A stretch of 64,000 nucleotides of DNA. It comes from Acanthaster planci (taxonomy: Eukaryota; Echinodermata; Asteroidea; Valvatida; Acanthasteridae). The DNA is taken from assembly GCF_001949145.1 (NCBI RefSeq), contig NW_019091386.1, positions 1,659,986-1,723,985 of the forward strand, read 5' to 3'. Position numbers and translations under genes: made by a program. A model generated the notes under the pieces. It saw only the letters and a program-made list of their open reading frames with translations. It was not told where the DNA came from and ran no database searches. Within the stretch, counting starts at the first letter, position 1. Every line of letters starts with the position of its first letter. Shown piece after piece: positions 39,201-54,200 of the stretch.

Positions 39201-42200
39201 ATAAACCCACCCACTTTGCACGAACTACAAGCATCTGCCAACCTGCCTACCAAGCAAACGTGATGTGCTACTCACTGATAATAAAGACTCTGGGATTTGG
39301 TTTTGTGGAACAGAATTTGGAATTCATGTACAAGAAAATGGATCCATATTAAACAGGTACGGTCATTTGCAAAACTTTAAGACCACCTGGAATTTTGGGC
39401 CTGCATTATATTGTTTCACTGAATGATTACATAAAATGTTTTTTACAGTGGCGATAACGTCAGAGTTGTGCTATGAGCCCATTTGCATGAATTCTGTTGC
39501 AAAGGCAGGTCTTGCATAATTTGTTTGTAAGGCAGCATGGGTAAAAAAAGCCAGTCTAAGTAATCAGAAATAAAGGAGGGCACACTAAATATTGGACTGT
39601 TAACATTTCAAATCAAGGAAATGTAGTCAAACAGCTATTTAACCAAGATACTAATGTTACACATTGAAAATAAACATACATGTAAGTTGCCATGATTGAT
39701 TGGTTAAGTGGTTAAGTTTGGTTTTTCTTCAGGTTTTCTTGAGGTTTGGTTTTTCTTCGGTACCCACAGAAGAGAATTCTGTGGAATTTTCAGATGCCTG
39801 GTTCTTGATAAGCCTGAAATTCTGCAGTCAGCAAAGCCATGAAAATGGGCCCAAGGGCATGACCAACTGTGAAAACTTTCCTGGTGAGTCGAACCACTGA
39901 GAGTGCTATATGGGCAGGTTTTTTCAATGGCGCGTGCTGTGAACATGGTTTTACATGCGGGAGGCAAGCACCACACAAATGTGAAGCCTGCTGCCACAGA
40001 GCACAGTATGGGTGACCAAACCTGTAGGGAACTGTAGAAAATGATGTAAGGTCCACCCACAAACCCTAAGTGAGGGAGCACCCACTCGGTGAATCAGAGC
40101 ACTTCAAAGTCGAGCCAAATGTGCAAATAATCCAAGTTGGAATTTCAAATGAATGTGCACAAAATGTTCAACTGAATGTGCACAAAATGTCAACTGGACG
40201 AACACAAACTCTTCAATTACATGTGCACAAATGTTTGACTGACTGAGCACAAAGTTTGAACTAAACTGGCAGAAAAAATTTCAATTGAATAAAACTTTTC
40301 ACTGAATGTGCACAAAATCCATCTGTATATTAAGAGAGACAATTACATTTCTGCAAGCTGTAACTGGTAAGTGTCTACACATATGATGGCCTTTTAAGCA
40401 GCGGGATTTGGGCCCAAAACGGATGACTGACCAGATCAACTCACCTCTGTGATCTGCTTGAGGACAAAGCGGCCCTTTCCGGACCAGCCAGCCTGCACCT
40501 CGAGGACCCTCTCATCCATCTCCAGGGTGCGCTCCTCCAACCGGCTGTCCACCTTGGACTCCCCCGGGTACTCCTCCCAGTTCTCCTGCACGTCCTCAAT
40601 CAAGGCGTACAGGCTGATCTCGTCCAGCTGCTTGTCCGCCCAACCTAGAGCCTTGAGATTAAAAACAACTCCACTGATTTGGGGAAATGTACTGGAATGC
40701 ATACTGTCACTTTTCTGTCAATTTTTATTCTGTTTGTCATTCGGTGACATGAACAAGCACGGTGTGAGATTTATTTGACACACTTCAAAACTGCCAGTTA
40801 CTGAGAAAAATTTTCTTAACCCTGACAGTTCTCAATCCTCCAATTTCAATATGATGTTGCATACACCCTAGGGGGCTCTCAGGAGCGGGGCTAGAGTTAA
40901 GTCCACAAAAAGTCCAGACACAACTTGTTTCACAAATCCAGTCAAAGTAAAAGGATGATCAGTGATATATGGGGAATGATTGTGTGAACTGGCTTAAGAC
41001 TGGATGATTTCTGATGGACTAGACTTCAACCCTACTTAGGAGAGAATAGTGGCGTTGGAATTCTTACCTGGGCGATGATTTCATGGACTCTTGTGTCTGG
41101 TGTGGCTTTCAATGTTGTGCTCTGCTCAGTGAACACAATGCCATATACAACCACAGGCTGGGCCTCCCGCTTGACCTCCGACCCGTCAACAACCTGAATG
41201 AAATCCACAAATCAAAGCTTGAAATTCAAAGATATATTCTCCATATTAAACCAAGTGTCTCCAAAAGGTTGCTGAATCACAAAGTCAGGATTTTGCAGGT
41301 ATCATCCAAATCAAACGATCAGACTTTGAAACTGGAATAATTGTTTTTTTAAGTTAACTCTTGTAAACAAAGGTTTTCCCACTCAATGATGTAAAATCAT
41401 GTTAACTATGCTTTTGGCCCCTGCTTTTTTTTTTGCACATCTTCACATGAAAGTCATTTCCGACCGAAAAAAATACAATGTCACAGAGTGAGGTGCAAAA
41501 TATAAATACTCTGACTAGCATGCTGTGTCTGACTGGGCAGAAACTTTGCAGCTGTAGGAAGCACTGATGCGGTCAAGTTTCAGTAAAATCTATCATTGCA
41601 TCACCGAGATCAAGGGCTAACTGACCCCTGATGAGAGATGGCTCTCTAAACCTGGCACTTTGGAGGTGAAATACAATTTGTCATTTCCCATTTTGGTTCT
41701 TCCTGTGTTTGAGATGGAAGGATATATATGCCCATTTCTTCTGGACTGCCTCACCTCGATGAACTCCATCCTGGAGCTGCGCTCTCGGCCGATGTGGTAG
41801 TAGACCATGTTGGACAGCATCTCTCGTTTCTGCTGGGCCTCCAAGACCTGGGTCTTGTCCGAGATGTCCTTCATGTCCTCCAGGCGGGTGAAGACGAACA
41901 GGGTGGCCAGCTCTTGGGGAACGTTCTGGGGTGAGCGGAGCCGGACATGCCGAAAACCTGAAATACAGTGACCAGACTTAGACGCTGTGACCGAGATGGC
42001 TACATGCTCATGAGCAGGTGGTGTGCACATTTGAAATACCTTTTTGACTGATGGGGTGCTGACACTTGCAACAATGCATGTGTTTTTATCATGTTTTGTA
42101 CAAACAAGTCATTGCATCACCGAGATCAAGGGCTAATTGACCCATGATGAGAGATGGCTCTCTAAACCTGGCACTTTGGACTTAGAAGCTGTGACCGAGA

Positions 42201-45200
42201 TGGCTACATGCTCATGAGCAGGTGGTGTGCACATTTTTGTCATGTTTTGTACAAACAAGTGTAAAAAACCTTAAACAGTAGTACCAATAGATTCAGAGTT
42301 TGGCAAACTAGAAGGCTCACTGTAAACAAGTGCGGCAGGTATGGACACTTGTTCCACAAAAATGGCAGGAGTCTTAGAGCTAACACATCTGCGTTACAAG
42401 CCCCACATGCAACAATTACAGACTACTCCAGTGACCAGAATTGGATGTAACATTTCTGCATTAATAGCTAACAACAGTTGACCTGGGGGACTGCTGACCT
42501 GTCCTGAGGCACCTGAGGGGAATCTGCCGCTGGACCATGACGTTTCCACTACTGTCCACCACGGCCAGCCGCAGGAAGGCATTTGCATCGTAGCTGATCT
42601 GGAAGGTGAAGGTCTCGTCCCAGATGGGGTTGACGGCATTGCGGGGTGAAGGCTTGGTCTTCCATTTGGCGCAGTCGGCCGGGATGCCAATGGTCTCAAC
42701 CTCAACGCTGTATGAGGCGTTGGGGCTGGAGGTGGAGAGGAACTGGCCCGACACAATCTGTGGACACGAGGAGGGGCGAAACGAGTGATCAACCTGGTCC
42801 TCGACCTTAGAAAAGTTTTATTTTAGGGGGCAATTTCCTCAAAGTAAATCTGATGTGGAAAAAATACTGTATCCGGATTCCACTTACTGGGTTGTGTACA
42901 AAGTCCATGTTGAGTTGACAACATTTGATAAAGTTTTTCTAAAAACCAGATAGATTCCTCAGTCTCAGATTCATGTCTCCTAGAATTACAAGGGGAACCA
43001 GCAGTCTTAACCATTGATGTCGCCAACATGCTGTACCTACTTTTTATGAAAGACTATGGACCTCTCCAATGCCAACAACTTCGGCACTATGAAAGAACAC
43101 CAATTTCTCAGAAAACAGATCAAGAACAATTTTGATATGAGGTGTGGGTCTATTTATTTTCTTTACTGTTGCCAAATTGTAACTCATGGAATCAAATACA
43201 TATAAAGACAGATCAAACATTAAATTGGCTGTTCAAATTGTACAACTTTAGCCAAAATTGTTATTGTTAAGAGTCAGTTCAAGGTGTTAAAGGTGGAACC
43301 ACGACTGTCATCACACCGCTGAAATAAATATCAATTTTTTTAGTGCCTACTCCATGGTTTTTTTATGAGGGAGGGACTGTCTGACTCACAGAAATGGTCA
43401 ACTCTTTGGCCTGGAGCCCCTCGAAGACCTTGTCGTAGGCGTTGAAGCGCTGGAAGAGAGGGTGTGTCTTGTCCCTGAGGTTGGCTGGCTTCAGGACGAA
43501 GCCCGAGTTGCCTGACTGCTCAAACATGGCCTTGTTGGTTATCAGGTTGGTGTCTGAGCAGAAAAATGAAGCAAAAGGTTTATGTTGGTGAATTGATTGT
43601 TCATGGGTTTCCGTGACGATGACCAGTCAATTGAAAATCTTGGTCCATTTTTGTCTGGTTACTGAATACAACTCAGCTGAAGACTCGTACAGAAAAAGCC
43701 TTCAGGACAGTTTTATAACCATTTGTTAGAGTTTCTGTCAATCAATATTTGAGTACCACATAAAAATGGCATCTTACCACTTTATTTCAAATGAATTTTT
43801 TCCTGTTTCATTGACAACACTACGAGATATTGAAGAAAAATAAAAAGAAAGCAGACTTAACTATATGCTGCCAGGTTTAATTTGAAGTTGCATGACGTAT
43901 TCCCAGGGGATTTTCAAGATTTCCGTTTTTAAAATTCTTAAAAAATTATAACTTCATTTACTGGACATTTATACCCACATGAATGACTGTCTGGTGGCTA
44001 CTCTAATTTGACAGACATCTATTGATGCCTGAGTATTTCAGCCAGGCCTGCCGCCTGGTAAAGAGAGCCCCAATTGTGCTGTGTTACATAATTTTCTTTT
44101 GTTCCCGAAACTGGCCCAGTGTGCTACTGCCGTCTTTTCAAATGCAGCCAGATTAGTGTGCAGCGGTATTGTATTGCTCATCCCTGGCGTGCCCTTGCCT
44201 CCAGTGGTAATCCGTTTGTGCTGAAAGCCACACACAGTGGTATAAATCATTCAACAAAATGACGGATTTCCTCTCCTTTTGACAACTGAAAAAATGTTGG
44301 CAATTCCCAGCTGCCCGTTTTTTTGCTCTGAGTACAGTCTTTTGTTACAAAGCCAAGCTCCTTCGTCCAATTTGGGGCACCCCGGCCATGCGTACAAACC
44401 TAAGGTACTTGGTACCGGGCACCCTGGCACGAAGTGGTTAATAAGAGAAACTGACGAGATAGAGCCAATAAATTCCCACACGGTTGTAACAACACACCTT
44501 CACATAAAGCTATGGTTATTACAGTTCATTCTTGGTAAAACAGAGGTCAAAACATCTCTGTGAAGGAAGAAAGGGCTGTCTCCTCCTCATAAACTTCTCC
44601 AGCCAATTTGTCCACTCACCTTCCGTTTGGTAGTTGAGAGCTACCATCTGGATACCAAAGGCCCAGTAGATGATGGGACTGTAGTTGGATGAGTCTATCC
44701 TCATGCCCGCTGGGTAGGTACGCATCAACTGGTACTCGGTATGCGTGAACCGTGCTAAGGAATACTTCCAATTAAACCATGGGCAAATATTGTGTGATAG
44801 CAGAACTTTGATTCATGGACACAGACTTGAAAATTATAGCTTTTTCCACAAATCTTAGCTACATCTGTAGTTTTGTCAGAATTTTGTATCCCGTAGTTTG
44901 GGAGTTTTCAAGTCAATAAAGAGCAAATGAACTGCAGGTTACCAACTCACAGATGGAAGTATTTCTTTCAGTTCAGACATATCAACTAATTCAGTGACAA
45001 GAACTACATGTAGAAGTGTTTACTGCGGTTGTATCTTGTTCATTGGCAGGTGGAAGCACCTGTGAAATACCTCTCTGGCCAATAGGAAACAATGACTTAA
45101 TTGGCATCTTCTCAGATTAATCTACAGGACTACAAAGGGTTTCAATTTCAGAGATAAAGCTTGAGACAATGCCAGAGAGTTGACACTGAGTTTGGAAAAT

Positions 45201-48200
45201 CCCTATTTTGCTTCAAAGGATATTTGATAAATTGGGCCGGGAACTTGCGGAACATTCTCTTCAGGTTGGTCTCATTCACCGACGAGCAGTGGTAGCACTT
45301 GGGCGTCTGCGTCAGACTGGAGATCTGCTCCGAGGGCAGGCTGTCCGGCACGCCTCGATCCATGTCCAAAGAATCACCTGACCAAAAAGAGGAACGAAAC
45401 ACAATTTTTGAATCAGCTTTGTACTGAAATCTGTCACATGAATCCAGTCAAGGTCCTCTTGACGTTTTGCCAGCGTGTTTCTCATCTCCAGGCTTACCTC
45501 GACTCAAGCTGATTTCCTTGGTGGAAAGGGCTGGGCTACCTGGTATAGAGGCATTGGAGGATGTGCTTCCTTTCCGCTCCTTATCTCGGTTTTTACCCGT
45601 CTTGTCCTTACTGGAGCTTGACTGCTCTGCAAAACCTGGCAAATGCACAAAAAAAAATTTCACTGAAAATTCAAAAACTGAGTTTCAACAGAGTGAGGTC
45701 CACACGAGCAACTTGTGTAAAAGTGCATGCAAGTTTACACGATCCTACGTGCCAGCCAATCAGAACTGACTTCAGAAACCCTGATTTTGGTGGAAAACAA
45801 TGCCAAGGCTGTTGATTGGTTGACAGCTGTCAGTTGACTGTACTGCAATACGACATAGCAAGCTGCGTAAAGCAGCTGTCTCAGGAATATTCTGAGGCCG
45901 TGATTGAAATTACTTATCAGGGGCTTGAATTTACCCCAAGGTCTATGGCAGCCAGTTCCTATAGAGTAGTGTGTCATTTCAAGCAGCAGCCAACTGATTC
46001 GCATGGGGCTAACATGAACAAGTATATTTTTGTCTGTCATATAGACGATGTGATACTGCGCTCACCAGGGAACTTGACGGCCTGCGTATAGATGACAAGG
46101 TTGGAGAGCTGTGCGGCAATCTGGTGCCCTTCCTTCTTCTTCTTGTGTTTGGCTTGGACCATCTTGTGCATGTCTTCCCCGCCTCCGATGGGCGTCGTTA
46201 TGCCTGTTTTGCTCCTGTTGACAAACCAACCAAAAGACAATCGCAATGAGTCGTTATTATCAATTTTGGAATAAAAGAGAAGCTGTACTGGCAAAGCAAA
46301 AAAAAAAAATTCAAAGCTGATTCTCTGTAAAGTGCTAAGCTATTACACAGGACCCGATCTAATAGTCAAAGCTGCTTCTACTTTAATTGCTAAGCTATTA
46401 CACAGGACCCAATCTAATAGTCAAACCTGTTTCTACTTAGAGTGCTAAGCTATTACACAGGACTCAATCTAATAGTTAAAGCTGTCTCTAATTAGAGTGC
46501 TAAGCTATCTGACAAAATAATATGACAAACTCAGTGGAAATCAGCTACCTAAGAACAACATAATGACCTTGTCCGAGTTCACAAACTGATCAAAAAGAGC
46601 ATGACGTGGCTTTTTATTTGGTATGCCACAGAGGCTTGGCACTGAGAAAAGAATATTTGAAGCATGTGCCTCTTTCAGAGATAATACGTGACTCACTTCT
46701 GTGAGGTATAAGTCTTAGCGTTGGCAGTGTTATTGTTGTTGACTGAGATGGACTTGGAAGGATCGTCGGAAAGCTCTGATATATCGGTTGCCGTTGATTC
46801 CATTCTGGATAGTGTGCCAGTCTTGCTCTCTGGCACCTCACTGCTGGTTTCTGCAAGATTGGAATAAAACAGAGTCATTTCTGACAGCTCCAGATGCACC
46901 AAATTTATGATTTATCCCACTAACAGAAAAAAAATCTGTGTTGGAACGTAATTGAAAATGAAGATCAAATGGATTATGAGATGTGGTACTTTTTGATGGT
47001 GGTTCAGCGGGATATGTATGTCACCAAGTTTAGTTGATTTGACCAATTTTGCCCACAATGTACAAGTACATTCAACTCATATTTCTATACTGTGAATTAG
47101 TTTACACTTTCCCTGGTATCTGCAAAACATTTGTAACATTTCAACTAAAACATAATGAATTGATTTGAACCGGTAACCTCAGGAAAGATTAAACACGCTC
47201 ATCAAACTTGCCTTGTTCTTTCTCTTCGTCCCCCCTCTTAAAAACTTGATGATCTTGTGAACCACTGACCTTCTATTGGCAGGACGTCTTCATAGGCATC
47301 CTCAAACTCATCGTCCTCCTCCTCTGAAATGTCCCCCATGGAGGCAGTGGCTGCAGCAAGCTCCGCCCCCAACTGGCTCTTCTGCTCTCCGACCATCTGC
47401 ATCATCTACTAATGCAAAAAGCAAAAACTCGTCTAAGCTTTATACTGCATTGGATTTTAAAATGGTTACTCTTGCAAAGACTTTGGTAAGAAATAAAGAT
47501 TTCTAGGTATGTCTACAGTCTTTATACAACCACCACCCTGAGTTGAGATCTTCAAAAGTTTGAGTATTTTCAATTGCTTCATTAAGAAAAGTTTCAAAAT
47601 GATTGTGGAAGCAAAGACCTCGGGCCCATCAAGCCTGAGATGAACCAGCAGGAAGAGACAAAGCCTTGATTCAAAAAGTGGTACCAAATTGTTACCCCTT
47701 AGCTGGTAGGCTATCCAGCGATGAGATTGACGAAAGATAAAAATAACTGAAAAACGGTTGAAAAAAGACATAAAGAAGCTGAAATGTGAAAATCTCTGAT
47801 ACTTTTGTACACAGCCATTGAGGAAAACCAGCTGAAATCCGAAACAAAAAAGCTGAAATCAGCTGAAAAGCTGACAAATCTCACGCCTGGCCATCATACC
47901 TACCCTGTGTTTGAGAAGCTCCGGCGGTAGCTGGTTAGCTTTGATCTTTTTGTTTTTCACCAGGATCTTCCCTCGGAGGTCCTCGGGGCTGGGCAGGTGG
48001 GGGTCATCGCTGAAGTCCGACTCGCACATGAATTTCGTCACCAGCTTATCACCAAACACATCCTTGATAAACAGAAAATACGACCGAGGTCATTCACAGA
48101 GTCTTGCGGCCTGCAAAATGGGGTCACCTCAAGAAGCAGGTCTAAGGTCTTTGCAGCTACTGTCCGATGTTTCAATGCTCTCCCAGACTTACCAGAAAGA

Positions 48201-51200
48201 TCTGTGCCATCCTTGCTTGCTGGGGCAGGGAGCAGTGGTTCTCGATAGATAGAATGATGGGATAGTCCGAAGTCACAAACGCTGCCCTGTTGATGGCTTC
48301 GACTACATCCTGCAACAGCAAGACAACACACCACAATCAAAACATTGTCAATAAAATCGTCCATTTTGCCAGCAGATAATAGACTTCTCATCTGAATTCT
48401 ACGACCTACGACCTAATACTTTTACCAATTTTATGATTTCATTGTGTCTAACTCTAAACCTGGCAGACAGAAGTAAAAAAATCACATCTTCCAAGTAACT
48501 AACAGTCTCCTTCATGCAAAACGTTACATAAACACATCAGATGAATTCTAAAGATCAGCTTGTTGAGAACAAAGGCATTTTGTTACATATCAACAAAATT
48601 CCAAAGGGTTGGCTCAGGGTGCACACAGCACCTTGAATTGGGAATAATGCAGATGTCCATGTAAATACCTGGAGACAAGTACAAGTCACTATGTAGAAAG
48701 AACTCACCAAGGTGACATTTGACCCTAGGGAGGTTATCTCACTTTGACACCTAAATTTGTGAACTTCCTATGTGCAGGAAACAATTACTGAGGAAAAAAG
48801 CATGCTCAGCAGGACTCGGCAAAGGAATCTTGTCACCAGTGCATACTGTATGGCAGTACCCTAATTTCGCTGAGCGTAATTGAATTGGCTGTTGAGCAGC
48901 TCCAGGAACACTGCTGTTGATGCTGGAGGTGGGGCCTTGTATTTTACTAACCTTGAAGCTGATCTTGGAAGTCAGCGTGTGGCCGTGGTATATCATCGGG
49001 ATGCCGTCGTCACCGTCCCAGCAATCCAACTCCACGCACCGACAGCCAGTCAACAGGATCTAGAGGCACAGGTCAAACGAGTGTGTTAAGTATTCACATC
49101 ATAGCAAACATGGGGGGACAGCAGCTCTGTGTTTAGGAAATGTAGATATTAAAGTAGTATTGACCATGGAGTGAGTCCTGAATAATGTGGGTGAAACCCG
49201 AACCTGAAGTCATGAAAGTAGAGTTTGATCAAAGTCACAGCTGACCCAACTCCCTGACCCTCAATCAGTCGGGAAATTTGGGAGGGGGGGTGGAGTTTGT
49301 TTTTGTGGGAAAATACCCAACAACGTGATCGCTTATTTGTGATGCTGTAGGAATTTCCATTTTGAATTTGTTTTAATTTCTGAACATGTTTTTTTGAGGA
49401 TGTTCTGATGCATCAAATTAGCTTCAGAAGTTGCATTTAAGTATGAACCGGTCTTAATGGTGGTTTGAGGTCCGTAATGGAGATGGGGAATGTTTCAGAA
49501 TAACAAAAGGACTTCAAAGTCACGACCAACAAAAGTATGAACTGACCTTAATGGTTAATCCCCTGAAGAGTTTTTGAAAAAAATATGCTAAACTTGGAAG
49601 ATGAAGAACTGTCAGGGCTTAGCCTGGTTTGAAGCCAATGACAGAGCTGGGGAGGGGACGTGTCTTACCTGTGCATAGATCTCGACAGAGGACTCGCCTC
49701 GGAGCTGGTGCCCTGTTAGGTAAGTGTTGTGGGAGGAGTCAATGTAGTAATGACTCATTGGGTGGTTGTGCTCCTGTGAAGAACAAACTCAGATGTAAGT
49801 CTCGCTACTTGCATTGCAAAATATGCATGGAATATAAAGAAAAGTGACTCAACATTGGGTTTAGGGGAAGAGATTGGCAGGGGCAGTTGGAACTGGGACC
49901 GGATTGTCTCGGAGAGGGTTAAACCTACGTCTTGTTTGTAGGCACGCTCTTCGCTGTTGAAGGCATAGCTGTCCTTGTCCATCATGAAGCGGGCAAAGCC
50001 CTCAAAGGACAGGCACTGCTGGTCCCTGACGGAAGCCGTTGGCTCATGACGCTGGTTTCCAGACAAGAAAACAGACAAAGAAGGGTGCTGTGAGGATCCA
50101 AACTACAAAATTTTCCACAGCTTTTAGGCTTCGTTTCAACTTTTCTATGCGCACCTGACTGAATATAGCAGAAATGGAAAACAGTGAAGTGGGAAACTTA
50201 GTTGGAACAAGCTGACCTGCTGTTCCTTCTCCCATGAACAATATCCAACACAGTACATAAGTTTGATTAGAAATCAAAATCATGATAAATATGAACGCAC
50301 TCGCAAAACATTCTGGAAATGCATCATCTTTTGAATGCTACATGCACCTTAAAGGTTACATCCAAATTCTTTGACTTGCCCTACAGTGACAGCATGTAAC
50401 TACAAAAAGAAAGGAAGAGTTTTGCTTAGAAATAACAATTACGATAAGGTTACTGGCTGATATGTTGCTTCATTAAAACAGGTGCCCAACTTTGTGTAAA
50501 TAACAGACATGTACAGCATGGGAAATTGAGCTCAACCCGCAGAATCACTTTCCATACGATGCATAGTGGACAATTCAGCAAATGCTGACAAAATTTCAGT
50601 TGGACATTAAAACATGGCACTACAGAATGTAGGCCACGATTTGCTACACAATCCCCAGTGTAGAAATGGACAATTCCTGACTCTGTCTTCGCACTGCAAA
50701 AGGTCCCTAACCATTTGAGCGACTGAGAATCAGTTACATGCACAGTGCAAACCCAAATCTGCCTTGCCCTTCTGAGAAGGAAGAAAATGCCCCCCCCCGG
50801 CTGTGAAACCGATGATGAAATAGTACCCTTGTGATGGCCACAGGTGAACAGACTTCAGATTTCAAGAGAAAAAGAACTACAGGACCAGTAGCCCAGGAAA
50901 TTTACTTCATTAAAGAGAACTGACCTGGGTAAATTTCAGTGTGAGGCGTCATTACATTTACACTAATGAAGATATTAAAAAAACAGGAGAATGTCTTAAA
51001 CATTCATCCAGAAAACAGAATTAAAGTTTGGTTTTAAATTACGAAATGGCACAAATCTTAGTAAATATATCCACTACAATCTGACCCCCCTCCCAAAACT
51101 GGTACGGTAGATGGATTTTGGTGGTCCAAAGTGGCCCTGTCCTTGCCCATGCTTTTGGTAGCATTACAACTCACATGGCAGAGTAGAGCAGGGACCACTA

Positions 51201-54200
51201 GCATCATCAGTGCAGGGACAATGGACCACTTTTTCAAACGTAAACTCTCACAATTAATCTTAGTCCTACAAAATGTTCTAAAAGTACTGTTAAAACCACT
51301 CAAAGTTTGGCTCAGAGTGAAAATGAACGTTAGCCAGAGATTTCACATAGAACTGCTCGAGTGTTTAATGCAAGGACATATCTGAAAGATCCTGGTCAGT
51401 ATGCTTAAACTCAACACTCTGAGACCGACGAATACCAGAGACCTTGCATTTCAGAACATGTCTCGCCTGATGGCCCTTAATAGAGCAGACTGCAATGCTC
51501 AGATGACACAATGAATATTAATGGAGTCTGAACTCGATCATCTGCTCAGATCAGCAACTGAATTTGTAATGATTATGCGGGTGCCGGGGTAGGCCCCGGG
51601 GGGGAGGGATGGCAAAGCCAGCTCTGGTTTACAGCCAGTCTATTTTACACCCCCCAGGTTGGCGTATAACTCGCCAACGCATTGGTGCCGGGCCGGGGCA
51701 ATTTACCACCCTTAACTGAATTGCTGGCAGTCAGTGCAGGGGTGATGCATTCTAATGGCGTGTAACTGGAGCTAAGTTGGCCAACACTCGACACTGATGG
51801 TGTGCAAATTGGCAAGCACAAAGCCCAAATAAACATCTAGTAATCCCTACAGTACTTCAAGGGGAAGGGAGGAGGGGCTGTGATAGAGGTGGGGGCAGGG
51901 GATCGGGGTGGGGCAGTTGGCATAGGTACATGTAGGGGAATGAGAGAGGGAATCAGAGGCTACTGGTTTATTGCACACACCCAGGGATAAGCAAGCTGAA
52001 AAATGTCCAAACTGGAACTCTCAAGCATAGTCACAATGAACATTACTTTTTTCTCTTCCTTTACACCTGTCAAAAGAAATTCAATGAAATCCCCGTTTTT
52101 ACGCATTCGTTGCACACTTCTTCATCTTGTCTCGAATTTTTCTTTCCATCTTTATGGGAAGGGTACTTAAATCTTCCTGTAATTTAAAGGCTACAATTTT
52201 GGTCTTAAACACAAACAAGGAACAGCAGTTGACAAGAGCTGTTTGGAGGTCTAGCCATGTTAGACATGCACCCGTGGACACATCTTCTCAGACATAACCT
52301 GGAAAATAACCCCTAGATACACCCCCCTCCCGGAGACGCCCACTTCAACACACCTTGCACACACCTATGGACACACCTTTGAACTCTTCATATGACACAC
52401 GGCTTCACACAAGCCCCTCTGACATGCCCCATCCGGGACATGCCCAAGACTCATCCTCCTTCTAACACACCCATCCCATCCACCAACCTGGATGATCCTC
52501 AAGACGGCCTCTTCCTCCAGCTCCTCCTCCTGCTCCCGGCTCAGGAACTGCCTCAACTCCTCCACGCCCATCACGTGGGTGGTGACTGTCTGGACGCCCG
52601 TGCTGTTGGCCTGGACGCTGGACGCCGCGATGGCGTCGGCCACGCGGCGGTTGCTGTCAGTCAGGGGCTCTACGAACATGTTCCTGCTCAAGCTGAACAC
52701 TGTGTACACAAGAGGGAGAAAGAAGAGACAAAGTCAAAACTCTGAAACGGTGAGATACTGATACTGGGAGATATTTGATGACTACATGATCCTGGGCAAC
52801 GTGACCAAATACTATCACACAACTTCCTATTATAATATATGTCATTCAACTTAACAAAATGAGTCCTAAGTGCTCAGCGCCACTTTCCAGTTACTGGTAC
52901 AGGCCTTTACAATGAATCTTGCACAATGTAAATCAACAGGAACCATCCACATTTTTCACCAGCATAATGTCCATTTTCATCAGCATGCTGAACTCAGTGA
53001 TAAATCAAAACAAGGACCTCAGTTTGCCCTTCCAAATGCCAAAAAATCCAAACTGCTGAAACTGCAGCCTTAAGACTCATTTTGTGAGATCCAATTACAT
53101 GCATTTACGACCCTGACATGTGAGGTCGATGAAGGCTGCTCAGAAAAAAATGCCCACTGCACCACCATGATTTTGTTCATTTTTTGTCAGATCAACATAT
53201 TAAACAAAGGTCTTCTCAGTCTGGAGGCTTTTGGTACCGAGAAACCAAAGTTGAATTGAAGCCAAGATTCGGGAAAACCTTTAAGAATTAGCAATTAGGG
53301 CTACGGCTGTGTCTACCCTCAGAGTGCGTCCGTACATTTGCAACCAGCAAAGACCCAGACCTAGCCAAAGACAAAAGATTTGGGTCTTTCATATAGGATA
53401 CTTACTGGTTCCTGGCATATACTCTGTTTCAGAGTCCTCCGTCTTGGCCAGTAGCGGGTCCTTGTTGGAGGAGTAAGGTTTGGAATAGGAGTCAAATATG
53501 TCCTTGAGGTCCTTCCGACAGCGCAGGCTGAAAGACTTGAACAGCTCCACAAACTCTGTAGGAAAAAAAGAATGAAAAACACACAAAAATTGTATCATTC
53601 ACACATGCTAAAACAAACTAATGTATGCACATTTGTCTTTTTTGTCATCTATGAGGACACTGAGTTAAACTTGATAATCTACGACTGTAAGTTATCAATA
53701 TAAAGCCCACCATAAAGTAAAAGTGGCTGGGTTGTTCTGTTCAGTGCGGTACCCATTAAGATCAAACAAAACGAGGTGATGGAATTTGGTGAAATTAAAA
53801 GGCTGGGCTCATTAAAAAAAAAGGTGACTATTAATTTCAAAACATACTTCATGATTCATGAGAATGGAGACAGCAGCAATTTGACACAGAAACTTTACTT
53901 CGTAAATTTAATGAGACAGAAATATGTTCCACGTTTGCCAATTCCTTGTAAAATTATTCGCAGGTGATGTCTGAAATTCACAGCAAACAGGGTTCTCTGA
54001 AATGAATGATGGGCCAGGTCACAGGGTGATGCAAGATGCACGCATTGCACGATATATATTGGCTGGTAGCCTATTTTTGCTAGGCAAAATACTTTGTGTG
54101 ATTAGTGGCTCACAGGATTGACCCTAATTCCTGGCATATCAATGGTCAGGGGCTTACCGGCAAAAGTAAGCTGTGAGTTCATAGTCAGTAGGCCCTGGGT

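Noticed and set aside
45187-45223. Extending PLCE1 exon 18 to the GT at 45,186
   Set aside because: It adds residues absent from other PLCs and needs an unlikely acceptor; the AT-AC solution is exact in homology and phase.
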